A stretch of DNA of 12,422 nt, from positions 1 to 12,422 of the forward strand of contig CAMWMY010000015.1 in the NCBI GenBank assembly GCA_947175465.1, read 5' to 3'. Below the pieces are notes generated by a model, which was not told the DNA's origin, made no database searches, and saw only the letters and a program-made list of their open reading frames with translations. The translations under genes and the position numbers were made by a program. The DNA is from an uncultured Erysipelotrichaceae bacterium (GTDB lineage: Bacteria > Bacillota_I > Bacilli_A > Erysipelotrichales > Erysipelotrichaceae). Positions 6,105 to 12,331 of the stretch are shown in pieces. How positions within the stretch are numbered: the stretch's first letter is position 1; the number at the start of each line of letters is the position of its first letter.

Positions 6105-8727
6105 ATTTTGTATTTCGAGATCGTCTTGATCCATTATTATTTGAGGAGTCGTTATCTGGTTTTGATGGGGTATTGTCAGGCAATGTAGTAGAAGGTGGTG
6201 TAGTGGATGGAGGTGTTGTAGAAGAGTCAGGAGAACTTTGTTTTTTCGGCAATGTAACATTGCGGCAAATTCCCTCACTTTTTCCTCCAGCATTGCTATA
6301 AGAATAGTATCCACAAACTTGGATTGTAGATCCAGGTTCAATATTTGTTAAAACTTCTTCTCCACTTGCTGATGATAGTGTAAATGTTTGAATAACTTGT
6401 CCATTTTGTTTTATATCTGCTTTATATACAACTTTTCCAAAAATAGCATTTGTATTGAAAGATGAGCTATCTCCATCTACTAATTTACTTGGATCAGGAT
6501 AAGGAGCAAATTGTAATTGAAGAACATTCGCAGTACCACTCTTAATACTTGCATTAAAGCTTGTTAAAGGGGAGAGGCTTTCTACGTTTAATGTATCTAA
6601 AGATGCGTATTTTTTATTAATGTATCCTGTTGTTATTAAGTTTTCAGGTGTACCTGCAGGCGGTGTTGTATAAGGATATTTACCAGTCAAGTGGCGAATT
6701 TGAACGACACCTTCTGGTTTTTCAATTCCTTTTGGAGTCTCATTTTGATGGATATAATCTAATAATTTTTTATTAATTTGTCCAGGAATATTCATATTAT
6801 TTACTGGAACGGTAACATAGGATTGTTGTCCTAAAATCGGTTTATCGTAACCACCCCATGTGGATACTGTATAATTGCTTGTATAACCGACCATCCAAAT
6901 ATCTTTCATTACTCCTTCAGGGATTCCCCATTGAACACCAGAATCCCCCCAGTCTGATGTTCCAGTTTTTCCATATACAGGATAATTCGAACGTAATATA
7001 CCTAGGAAGTTATAATAATTTCCAGCAACAGCTTTTTGTAAAATATCAGACATTAAGAAAGCTGATTCTTCTGAGAATACTTTTACTGGTTCGACTTCAT
7101 TTTCTACTGTTTTGCTGCCTCCTTGATAGACAATCTTTCTTACGGTATGTGGTTTAATATAGTTTCCTTTATTCGCTAAGGCAGAGTAAGCACCAGCCAT
7201 TTGTACAGGAGAAGCTTTCATTGTAGACCCTCCAATAGAATATTGTAAATTGAAATTATCATTTGATATTTCAGTGTATCCCAGCTTATTCATAAAGCTA
7301 ATAATTTCATTTTGGCCTACTTTATCAATTGTACTTATTAATGCTTTGGCTGCAGTTGTATTTAGGGACTCAGCAACTGCTCTTTCTAATGGTAGTTTTC
7401 CGACATATTGACCATTGGCATTTCTTAACATTTGTCCTGTTCCATAAATATCAATAGGTTCATCGACTACAGTATGTGATGTAGCCCATCCTAGATGTTC
7501 AAAAGCAGGAACATAGTCTAAAATCGGTTTAATAGAAGATCCAGGTTGCTTTTCTTCAAATGCACGGTTGATACGACTTTCACCTGAATAATTTCGACCT
7601 CCACCAATAGCTAAGATTTCACCATTTTGGTTATTCATTAATGTAAAACCAACTTGGAAGTTATCGTCTCCTTGTGGGAAGGCAACTACATCACCATCTA
7701 AAATGGAGTCCGCTAGCTGTTGAGCTCCTCGATCCATTGTTGTATAGATATCCATGGAAGTATCATACATATTGTCACCTGTTAACTCATAAACTTCATT
7801 AGATACAGCATCTAAAAAGCTTTGATAAGGATCCGTATCAAAGAAGGTTTTCCCATTTAATTGGAATGCTAATTTTGTCGATTTTGCTAAATCGCATTCT
7901 TCTTTTGTTATATAACCATGATACGCCATCAAATCGAGCGTTGTATTTCGACGCTCAAGAGCAATTTCATAAAAGTTAGTAGCTTTTCCTGTTGTTTCAT
8001 TTAAAACGTAACCATTATAAGGGTTATATAAGTTAGGTGCATTAATAACACCAGCTAAAAATGCACTTTCGGATAAGGTAACTTGGCTAATATCTTTTCC
8101 AAAGTAGTACTGTGCACCTTTTTGGATACCACGTGCAGCATCTCCAAAGTTAATTTTATTTAAATATAAAGTAAGGACCTCTTCTTTAGATAACTCTTTT
8201 TCAGCTTGCATACTTAAGAAGATTTCTTGAATTTTAAATTTAACTTTATCCAATGAGCTATTTGCTATTTTATTGGCAAAATACGTATTATCGATCATTT
8301 GCATAGTTAAGGTAGATCCCCCTTGTGCAAAGGATCCAGCTGATAAGTTTTCTATTGCTGCTTTTATAAAACGTGGTAAGTCAAATCCGTTATGTTTAAA
8401 AAAGCGTGAATCTTCAATTGCTAAAAAAGCATCAATAACGGTTTGAGGAAGTTGCTCATATTCGATATTTTCACGTTTTTCTTTCCCAAGCTCGGCAATG
8501 ACTTCTCCATTGCTATCAAAAACTCTTGTGGAATTAGCAGAAATTAAATCGTTTTGGTCAAATTTGGCTGCATTTTCATTATTTAAAATGTCATTTAATA
8601 TAAAGAAAACACTTACCCCACCAATAACGACAGTGGTTAGGAACATAATAATAAATCCATTTAAAATTTTACGTTTATTAATTTTCCTCTTCTTTTGTTC
8701 TTTTTGTGTATGTTTATTTTTTTTCAT
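6103..8727 (-). CDS. ponA: Class A penicillin-binding protein 1 (transglycosylase/transpeptidase)
   Basis: Bifunctional peptidoglycan synthase of 874 residues, anchored in the membrane. A lysine-rich cytoplasmic tail (1-20) precedes a membrane segment at about 23-45. The GT51 glycosyltransferase domain has EDSRFFKHNG with catalytic E105 and GGSTLTMQ. The transpeptidase domain has S397-S-I-K400 (SxxK, acylated serine S397), S454-L-N456 (SxN) and K587-T-G589 (KTG). After it comes a beta-rich region of roughly 110 residues, as in the fibronectin-like part of Bacillus PonA, containing C805 and C821, which could form a disulfide outside the cell. The chain ends in a Ser/Thr/Pro/Asn tail (about 830-874) with TTPPS repeats. 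AAGGAGG (complement of 8736-8742) lies 8 bases before the ATG. It follows recU, as in Bacillus recU-ponA, and is probably co-transcribed with it. Confidence 0.96.
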   Translation of the reverse strand: MKKNKHTQKEQKKRKINKRKILNGFIIMFLTTVVIGGVSVFFILNDILNNENAAKFDQNDLISANSTRVFDSNGEVIAELGKEKRENIEYEQLPQTVIDAFLAIEDSRFFKHNGFDLPRFIKAAIENLSAGSFAQGGSTLTMQMIDNTYFANKIANSSLDKVKFKIQEIFLSMQAEKELSKEEVLTLYLNKINFGDAARGIQKGAQYYFGKDISQVTLSESAFLAGVINAPNLYNPYNGYVLNETTGKATNFYEIALERRNTTLDLMAYHGYITKEECDLAKSTKLAFQLNGKTFFDTDPYQSFLDAVSNEVYELTGDNMYDTSMDIYTTMDRGAQQLADSILDGDVVAFPQGDDNFQVGFTLMNNQNGEILAIGGGRNYSGESRINRAFEEKQPGSSIKPILDYVPAFEHLGWATSHTVVDEPIDIYGTGQMLRNANGQYVGKLPLERAVAESLNTTAAKALISTIDKVGQNEIISFMNKLGYTEISNDNFNLQYSIGGSTMKASPVQMAGAYSALANKGNYIKPHTVRKIVYQGGSKTVENEVEPVKVFSEESAFLMSDILQKAVAGNYYNFLGILRSNYPVYGKTGTSDWGDSGVQWGIPEGVMKDIWMVGYTSNYTVSTWGGYDKPILGQQSYVTVPVNNMNIPGQINKKLLDYIHQNETPKGIEKPEGVVQIRHLTGKYPYTTPPAGTPENLITTGYINKKYASLDTLNVESLSPLTSFNASIKSGTANVLQLQFAPYPDPSKLVDGDSSSFNTNAIFGKVVYKADIKQNGQVIQTFTLSSASGEEVLTNIEPGSTIQVCGYYSYSNAGGKSEGICRNVTLPKKQSSPDSSTTPPSTTPPSTTLPDNTPSKPDNDSSNNNGSRRSRNTK

Positions 8728-8735
8728 TTATATAA

Positions 8736-8742
8736 CCTCCTT
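8736..8742 (-). promoter_or_regulatory. Strong Shine-Dalgarno of pbp
   Basis: Read on the minus strand the sequence is AAGGAGG, a full match to the anti-Shine-Dalgarno, 8 bases before the pbp ATG. It is the strongest ribosome binding site in the window. The 65-base recU-pbp gap holds no convincing -35/-10 pair, so the gene probably depends on recU transcription. Confidence 0.8.
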
Positions 8743-8792
8743 GAAGTATTGCTCATCTACATTATTTATCTAATAAAGTTAGAAGTAAAATT

Positions 8793-9419
8793 TTATCCAC
8801 TAAAATTTTTTATTGTTTGGTTTTCTTTTTTACTAGATGTTTTGTCTTTGAAGTAGAGTTCATCGACACAATCTAAATAATGAAGTCGAGGAGTAATGCC
8901 TTCTCGTATGAAAACTCCATGCTTTTTTACCATTTCATAAGAAATTGATTTTGTCTCTATTTGGCGATACATCTCAATCATGATTGCGGCATCAATCAAA
9001 TAGGTTTCATTGTGGCTTGTGAAACGAAGGATAAAGAAACCGATTCCTCCATGCAATAAGACACGTTCTAAATGACGAATCTGATGTTCATGAATACTTT
9101 TAAAAGGAAAACTGGTTTTGGACCTTGTCTCTTTGGCCTCAAAGTCAATGGCTCTTTGTCGATAAATACCATTATAATCTGTTGTACTAGGTACTTTGTA
9201 ATAAGCTTCTATAATTTTAGCACTGCTTCTTTTTGGATAATCTACTTTTACAACTTGAATAGGTGTAGGCTTTTTATGAATCAATGCTCGATCAATTTCT
9301 AAATAGTAAGCATTACTACTATTTAAATCATCTTCTAAAGACATCCCTCGTCCAATATGATTTTGGGAGAGTTGTGCACTTGAATTACATCTTTTCTTAT
9401 GATTTGGATAGCCAATCAT
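8793..9419 (-). CDS. recU: Holliday junction resolvase RecU
   Basis: Resolves Holliday junctions during recombination and chromosome segregation in Firmicutes. The 208-residue length is typical. The N-terminal part has the conserved GRGMSLED (23-30). The nuclease core TDYNGIYRQRAIDFEAKET holds D81 and, 13 residues on, E94-x-K96, the spacing of catalytic residues in Bacillus RecU. The segment between the core strands (PTPIQVVKVDYPKRSSAKIIEAYY) matches the family's stalk region. AAGGTGG (complement of 9424-9430) is only about 4 bases from the ATG, a tight but usable ribosome binding site. A near-consensus promoter sits just upstream and the penicillin-binding protein gene follows 65 bases downstream, the usual recU-ponA pairing. 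The gene is divergent from gpsB. Confidence 0.95.
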   Translation of the reverse strand: MIGYPNHKKRCNSSAQLSQNHIGRGMSLEDDLNSSNAYYLEIDRALIHKKPTPIQVVKVDYPKRSSAKIIEAYYKVPSTTDYNGIYRQRAIDFEAKETRSKTSFPFKSIHEHQIRHLERVLLHGGIGFFILRFTSHNETYLIDAAIMIEMYRQIETKSISYEMVKKHGVFIREGITPRLHYLDCVDELYFKDKTSSKKENQTIKNFSG

Positions 9420-9445
9420 TCTACCACCTTACCTTATTCTATATA

Positions 9446-9474
9446 ATTTTATCTTATTTTCTTGTAGATGTGAA
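9446..9474 (-). promoter_or_regulatory. Promoter of recU-pbp
   Basis: On the minus strand TTCACA (complement of 9469-9474) and TAAAAT (complement of 9446-9451) are separated by exactly 17 bases. Each box matches the sigma-A consensus at 5 of 6 positions. The start would fall near 9439, about 20 bases before the recU ATG. It lies back to back with the gpsB promoter region. Confidence 0.7.
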
Positions 9475-9477
9475 GAT

Positions 9478-9506
9478 TTGAGATTAAATTTTTACTTGCA
9501 TTTTAT
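9478..9506 (+). promoter_or_regulatory. Candidate promoter of gpsB(-rnpB)
   Basis: TTGAGA (9478-9483) and TTTTAT (9501-9506) are 17 bases apart, each a 4/6 match. Nothing better lies upstream of the gpsB ribosome binding site (AAGGTG, 9535-9540). Transcription would start near 9513, inside the small inverted repeat 9506-9520. The assignment is tentative. Confidence 0.35.
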
Positions 9507-9520
9507 CTCATTTTTTGAGA
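9478..9520. repeat. Alternating inverted repeats TTGAGA/TCTCA between recU and gpsB
   Basis: Three related half-sites occur: TTGAGAT (9478-9484), ATCTCA (9505-9510) and TTGAGA (9515-9520). The first two form an inverted repeat around 20 bases; the last two form a perfect 5-bp stem around a T5 loop (9506-9510 with 9516-9520). The two pairings exclude each other. They overlap the candidate gpsB promoter and lie next to the recU -35 box, so they could be operator half-sites or an RNA switch, or chance. Confidence 0.4.
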
Positions 9521-9546
9521 AACTATTGATGTGGAAGGTGAATTTG

Positions 9547-9864
9547 ATGGAAAAAAGATTTAAACTTACAATTGAAGATGTATTAGAAAAGCAATTTAAC
9601 GTTGATTTTAAAGGATACGCTTCTGTCGAAGTAGATGAATTTTTGGATCTAGTAATTGCTGATTATCAACAATATGATCAAATGATTGCAGAGCTTGGGG
9701 AAAGACTTCAAGAATATGAAAAACAAGTAAATGCTCTAAAAGCAAAAGTTGTCGAGTTGGAAGGAAAGCAAGAAGCAGCAACATCAAATCCAACACCGCA
9801 AACCAATAATGTTGATATATTGAAACGTCTAACAAGACTAGAAAACGAAGTTTTTAAAAATTAA
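9547..9864 (+). CDS. gpsB: Cell division protein GpsB
   Basis: Cytoplasmic coiled-coil adaptor that links class A PBPs to the elongation and division machineries; DivIVA-related. The 105-residue chain has the N-terminal DivIVA-like domain (LTIEDVLEKQF... GYASVEVDEFLD) with Y24, D30 and D34, which align with the Bacillus PBP-binding residues Y25, D31 and D35. A coiled coil follows (about 40-75), then a polar linker, and the C-terminal trimer-forming motif NNVDILKRLTRLENEVF. Start choice: the frame is open back to 9478, but ATG 9547 has AAGGTG (9535-9540) 6 bases upstream and gives the family N-terminus; upstream residues (MRLNFYLHFISFFEKLL) do not belong to the family. The gene precedes rnpB, as in Bacillus, and lies near its partner PBP1. 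Confidence 0.94.
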   Translation: MEKRFKLTIEDVLEKQFNVDFKGYASVEVDEFLDLVIADYQQYDQMIAELGERLQEYEKQVNALKAKVVELEGKQEAATSNPTPQTNNVDILKRLTRLENEVFKN

Positions 9865-9869
9865 AATTG

Positions 9870-10232
9870 TATGGATATGCTGAAGACAATCGCTGGCTAA
9901 AAATAGTTAGAGGAAAGTCCATGCTCGCACAGCCTGTGATGGCTGTAGTGTTTGTGCTAGATGAAAAAATAAATCTAGGCAGGTGTAAAAACTTGACGGC
10001 TGAGAAAAATCTAAGGGCAACTAAGATGGCTCTCTTTAAAAGTGCCACAGAGACGAGCTTTTAGGGAAACTTAAAAGGTGGAACGGGTAAACCCCACAAG
10101 CGAGAAACCCAAATTTGGTAGGGGAATTCGTAGTTACGAAACGAAGTATACTATGGAACGTGTTATGCGTAGATAAATGATTGTCACTTTTTGTATAAAA
10201 AAGAACAGAACATGGCTTATTCAGCGTAGAAA
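9870..10232 (+). ncRNA. rnpB: RNase P RNA, Bacillus type (B class)
   Basis: Catalytic RNA of RNase P, which cuts 5' leaders from pre-tRNA. The universal blocks are present in order: GAGGAAAGTCCATGCTCGCA (9910-9929), the P10/P11 region AAAGTGCCACAGAGACGA, GGAACGGGTAAACCCC (P15, whose GGU pairs with the tRNA CCA end), GCGAGAAACCCAAATTTGGT (around 10100), GTAGATAAATGATTGTC and the 3' block ACAGAACATGGCTTA (10205-10219). The ends are set by helix P1: TATGCTGA (9876-9883) pairs with TCAGCGTA (10221-10228). P3 is short: CTGGCTA (9893-9899) with TAGTTAG (9904-9910) around an AAAA loop. The gene begins a few bases after gpsB and ends just before a terminator. End positions may be off by a few bases. 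Confidence 0.96.
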
Positions 10233-10235
10233 ACG

Positions 10236-10264
10236 GAGGAAATCGGTAAGATTTTCTCTTTTTT
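10236..10264 (+). terminator. Rho-independent terminator of rnpB
   Basis: GAGGAAATC (10236-10244) pairs with GATTTTCTC (10250-10258), a 9-bp stem with one G-U pair and a GGTAA loop, followed at once by TTTTTT (10259-10264). It begins about 8 bases after the P1 helix of rnpB, so the primary transcript needs only slight 3' trimming. Confidence 0.85.
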
Positions 10265-10268
10265 ATAA

Positions 10269-10297
10269 TTTACATATTGACATTTGCTTGTTATAAT
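10269..10297 (+). promoter_or_regulatory. Strong promoter of rodZ-pgsA-cinA
   Basis: TTTACA (10269-10274), a 17-base spacer and a perfect TATAAT (10292-10297) preceded by TG plus one base (TGTTATAAT, extended -10). The transcription start would be near 10304, about 20 bases before the ATG. It starts 5 bases after the rnpB terminator. A TTGACA at 10277-10282 overlaps the spacer but has no good -10 at the proper distance. Confidence 0.8.
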
Positions 10298-10323
10298 AGT
10301 ATGTAGTTGAAGTGAGGGATCGT

Positions 10324-11262
10324 ATGGAAAAGATTGGACTTTTGTTAAAGCAACGTCGTGAGGAATTGGGGCTTAGTATTGAAGAGGTAAGCCATCGAAC
10401 ACGTTTGACAATTAAGTATATCAAGGCGATTGAAGAGGGGGATATTTCTTATTTTAAAGATGATTTGTCCTATCTTCGTTTTTTTCTACGATCTTATTGC
10501 GAGACCATTGATTTAGATTTTTGTGAATTAAAGGATTTACTTAATGAATCTATTAATGATTACACTGCTTCATTTTCTATTGATATGATGGAGCGTCATC
10601 AGGCAATCGAAAAAAATATACGCAAGCGTTCCAATGCGATTACAAATGAGAAAAAACATGCAGATAAAGAAAAGAAACATCGTAGATGGTCAATTGATTT
10701 ATCTTTAGTCTCTTTTATAGGGATTGGGGTTATCGTTCTTGCTGGAATTTTATTTACAGCTATTTTTATAGTAAAAAGTGGTATGTTGTCATCTTCTGAT
10801 ACACCAGAAGTCCCATCAGTTGAAACTATTGAAAATGAACATCAAGAAAATAATAGTGTGAATGAAGATCCTCAACAAGTTGCAGAGTCTACTCAACCAG
10901 CAGAAGAAGAGAAAAAAGAAGAGGCAGCTTTTGCTGTTGAAAAGGTAAGTGATCGTGAGTACCGATTAAAAAATGTAAAAGAAGATGAAGAAGTGCAATT
11001 TGAAATTCATTTTGGTTCTAGCTCGGCTTTTCGTGTACTTGTAGATGGAGTGCAATTAAGCGAACCTGTTTCAAAAATTTATCCTTATAATCAATCATTA
11101 ACAGTGAAGCAAACATTAAAAAAAGGAATGCGTATTTCACTTGCTTTTGGATTTATGCAAAATAATCGAGTACAAGTTAATGGGATAGAAGTTGAAATTG
11201 ATCCAGCATATAAAAAGTTAGCAGGTAGTGTAGTATTAGATTTTGTTGTGGAAGGTGATTAA
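10324..11262 (+). CDS. rodZ: RodZ/YmfM-type membrane protein with cytoplasmic helix-turn-helix
   Basis: Bitopic protein of 312 residues. The cytoplasmic N-terminus carries a helix-turn-helix domain (about 4-75: LLLKQRREELGLSIEEVS, RTRLTIKYIKAIEEGD, then LRFFLRSYCE), which in RodZ binds MreB rather than DNA. A lysine/arginine-rich stretch (about 95-122) precedes one membrane segment at about 126-151. An acidic Glu/Gln/Pro-rich linker (about 160-205) follows, then a beta-rich domain outside the cell resembling DUF4115. This layout is that of RodZ, a cell-shape factor of the MreB elongasome. Start choice: GTG 10312 overlaps the ribosome binding site GTGAGGG (10312-10318), so ATG 10324, 5 bases further, is used. 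Placement before pgsA equals Bacillus ymfM. The shape role is inferred. Confidence 0.9.
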   Translation: MEKIGLLLKQRREELGLSIEEVSHRTRLTIKYIKAIEEGDISYFKDDLSYLRFFLRSYCETIDLDFCELKDLLNESINDYTASFSIDMMERHQAIEKNIRKRSNAITNEKKHADKEKKHRRWSIDLSLVSFIGIGVIVLAGILFTAIFIVKSGMLSSSDTPEVPSVETIENEHQENNSVNEDPQQVAESTQPAEEEKKEEAAFAVEKVSDREYRLKNVKEDEEVQFEIHFGSSSAFRVLVDGVQLSEPVSKIYPYNQSLTVKQTLKKGMRISLAFGFMQNNRVQVNGIEVEIDPAYKKLAGSVVLDFVVEGD

Positions 11263-11264
11263 AA

Positions 11265-11858
11265 ATGAATATTGCAAATCGTTTATCTATTTTTAGAATT
11301 TTATTAGTCCCCTTAATTATTCTGATTTACATTTTTCCTTATTCCCATTTTCAAATTCATATTCCTGTTTATAACGTCGCTTTTATAAGTGTGCCACTTA
11401 CGAATCTTGTAATTTTAGGGTTATTTGTATTAGCGTCCTTCACTGATTTTTTAGATGGCTATTTAGCAAGAAAATATAATTTAATTACATCTTTTGGAAA
11501 GTTCATCGATCCTATTGCGGATAAGTTATTAGTGAATACGATGTTTCTTTTATTTGCATCCAGTGGTCTTATTTCGATTGTGCCTGTTCTTATTATGGTG
11601 GCAAGAGATACTATTGTAGATGGATTGCGGATGAGTGCAAGTAGTAAAGGGGTTGTAGTAGCTGCAGGCTCTTTAGGAAAATTAAAAACAGTATCGCAAA
11701 TGTTAGCCATTATTTTATTATTAGTTTATAATTTACCATTTGAATTGTGGAGACTTCCTCTTGATGACTTTATGTTATGGTTTGCAACAGCTATTTCTAT
11801 TATGAGTGGTGTAAGTTATTTCATGCAGTTAAAAGGTGTTGTAACGGAAACGATGTAA
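11265..11858 (+). CDS. pgsA: CDP-diacylglycerol-glycerol-3-phosphate 3-phosphatidyltransferase
   Basis: Makes phosphatidylglycerophosphate from CDP-diacylglycerol and glycerol-3-phosphate, the committed step to phosphatidylglycerol; integral membrane enzyme. The CDP-alcohol phosphotransferase signature is exact: D61, D64-G65-x2-A68-R69-x8-G78-x3-D82-x3-D86, with the aspartates binding the metal ions. Hydrophobic segments fit the six-helix fold (about 8-24, 38-60, 85-100, 102-115, 132-150, 165-185). The 197-residue length is usual. AAGGTGA (11252-11258) is 6 bases before the ATG, inside the end of rodZ; only two bases separate the genes. NIANRLSIFRILLVP at the N-terminus is typical of PgsA. 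A different CDP-alcohol phosphotransferase is possible but less likely in this gene order. Confidence 0.95.
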   Translation: MNIANRLSIFRILLVPLIILIYIFPYSHFQIHIPVYNVAFISVPLTNLVILGLFVLASFTDFLDGYLARKYNLITSFGKFIDPIADKLLVNTMFLLFASSGLISIVPVLIMVARDTIVDGLRMSASSKGVVVAAGSLGKLKTVSQMLAIILLLVYNLPFELWRLPLDDFMLWFATAISIMSGVSYFMQLKGVVTETM

Positions 11859-11859
11859 T

Positions 11860-12321
11860 ATGAAAGAGTTAGTAGAACTATTAAAAGTGCAAAACTTGAC
11901 AATTGGAAGTTGTGAGAGTTTAACAGCAGGTCTTTTTACAAGTAGAATGGCAGAAGTAGCAGGAGCTTCTCAAGTATTAAAGGGAGGTATTGTTACCTAT
12001 CAAACTGCTTGTAAAAAAGAAGTTGTTCATATAGAAGAACAATTACTAGATACTTATGGAGTTGTTAGTGAACAATGTGCCAAAGAAATGGTACAAAAGG
12101 CACAGAAGATATTAAATGTGGATGTTTGTGTTTCTTTTACTGGAAATGCTGGGCCTGATGCTTTGGAAGAAAAGCCGGTTGGTCTTGTTTGTTGTGGATT
12201 AGCAATTCATAATCAAATTTTTTGCTATACTTTTCAATTGAAAGGGACGCGTAATGAAATTCGAAATGCTGTAGTTTTACATATGTGTGAAAAAATAAAA
12301 GAACAATTAAAAAATAAATAA
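11860..12321 (+). CDS. pncC: Nicotinamide-nucleotide amidohydrolase PncC (CinA C-terminal domain)
   Basis: Deamidates NMN to NaMN, returning the NMN produced by DNA ligase LigA to NAD synthesis. The 153-residue chain is a stand-alone CinA C-terminal domain: SCESLTAGLFTSRMAEVAGAS (ESxTxG motif, about 19-25), GGIVTYQTACKKEV (about 42-55), YGVVSEQCAKEM and the SFTGNAGPD loop (family pattern STGxAGP, about 93-101). Bacillus CinA (over 400 residues) has an additional N-terminal MoaB-like domain that is absent here; only one base lies between the pgsA stop and this ATG, so no room exists for it. There is no strong Shine-Dalgarno (GGAAA at about 11846-11850), so translation probably depends on ribosomes leaving pgsA. 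It precedes recA, as cinA does widely. Confidence 0.92.
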   Translation: MKELVELLKVQNLTIGSCESLTAGLFTSRMAEVAGASQVLKGGIVTYQTACKKEVVHIEEQLLDTYGVVSEQCAKEMVQKAQKILNVDVCVSFTGNAGPDALEEKPVGLVCCGLAIHNQIFCYTFQLKGTRNEIRNAVVLHMCEKIKEQLKNK

Positions 12322-12331
12322 GGAGAAAGCA

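Noticed and set aside
6090..6341. Minus-strand open frame of 83 codons, His/Leu-rich
   Set aside because: It is an out-of-frame reading of the repetitive Thr/Pro tail of pbp and lacks a ribosome binding site.
6858..7157. Plus-strand open frame of 99 codons
   Set aside because: Antisense to the transpeptidase domain of pbp, which has intact SxxK, SxN and KTG motifs.
8498..8773. Plus-strand open frame of 91 codons rich in Phe/Ile/Leu, membrane-like
   Set aside because: It is the antisense of the pbp N-terminus and membrane segment; hydrophobicity arises from the complementary strand.
9478..9546. 23-codon N-terminal extension of GpsB
   Set aside because: The extra residues are unlike the family, the start would be TTG without a ribosome binding site, and the stretch overlaps the probable promoter.
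9867..10064. Open frame of 65 codons on the plus strand and a 64-codon frame on the minus strand
   Set aside because: Both lie within the RNase P RNA; the conserved RNA blocks explain the sequence and no ribosome binding site is present.
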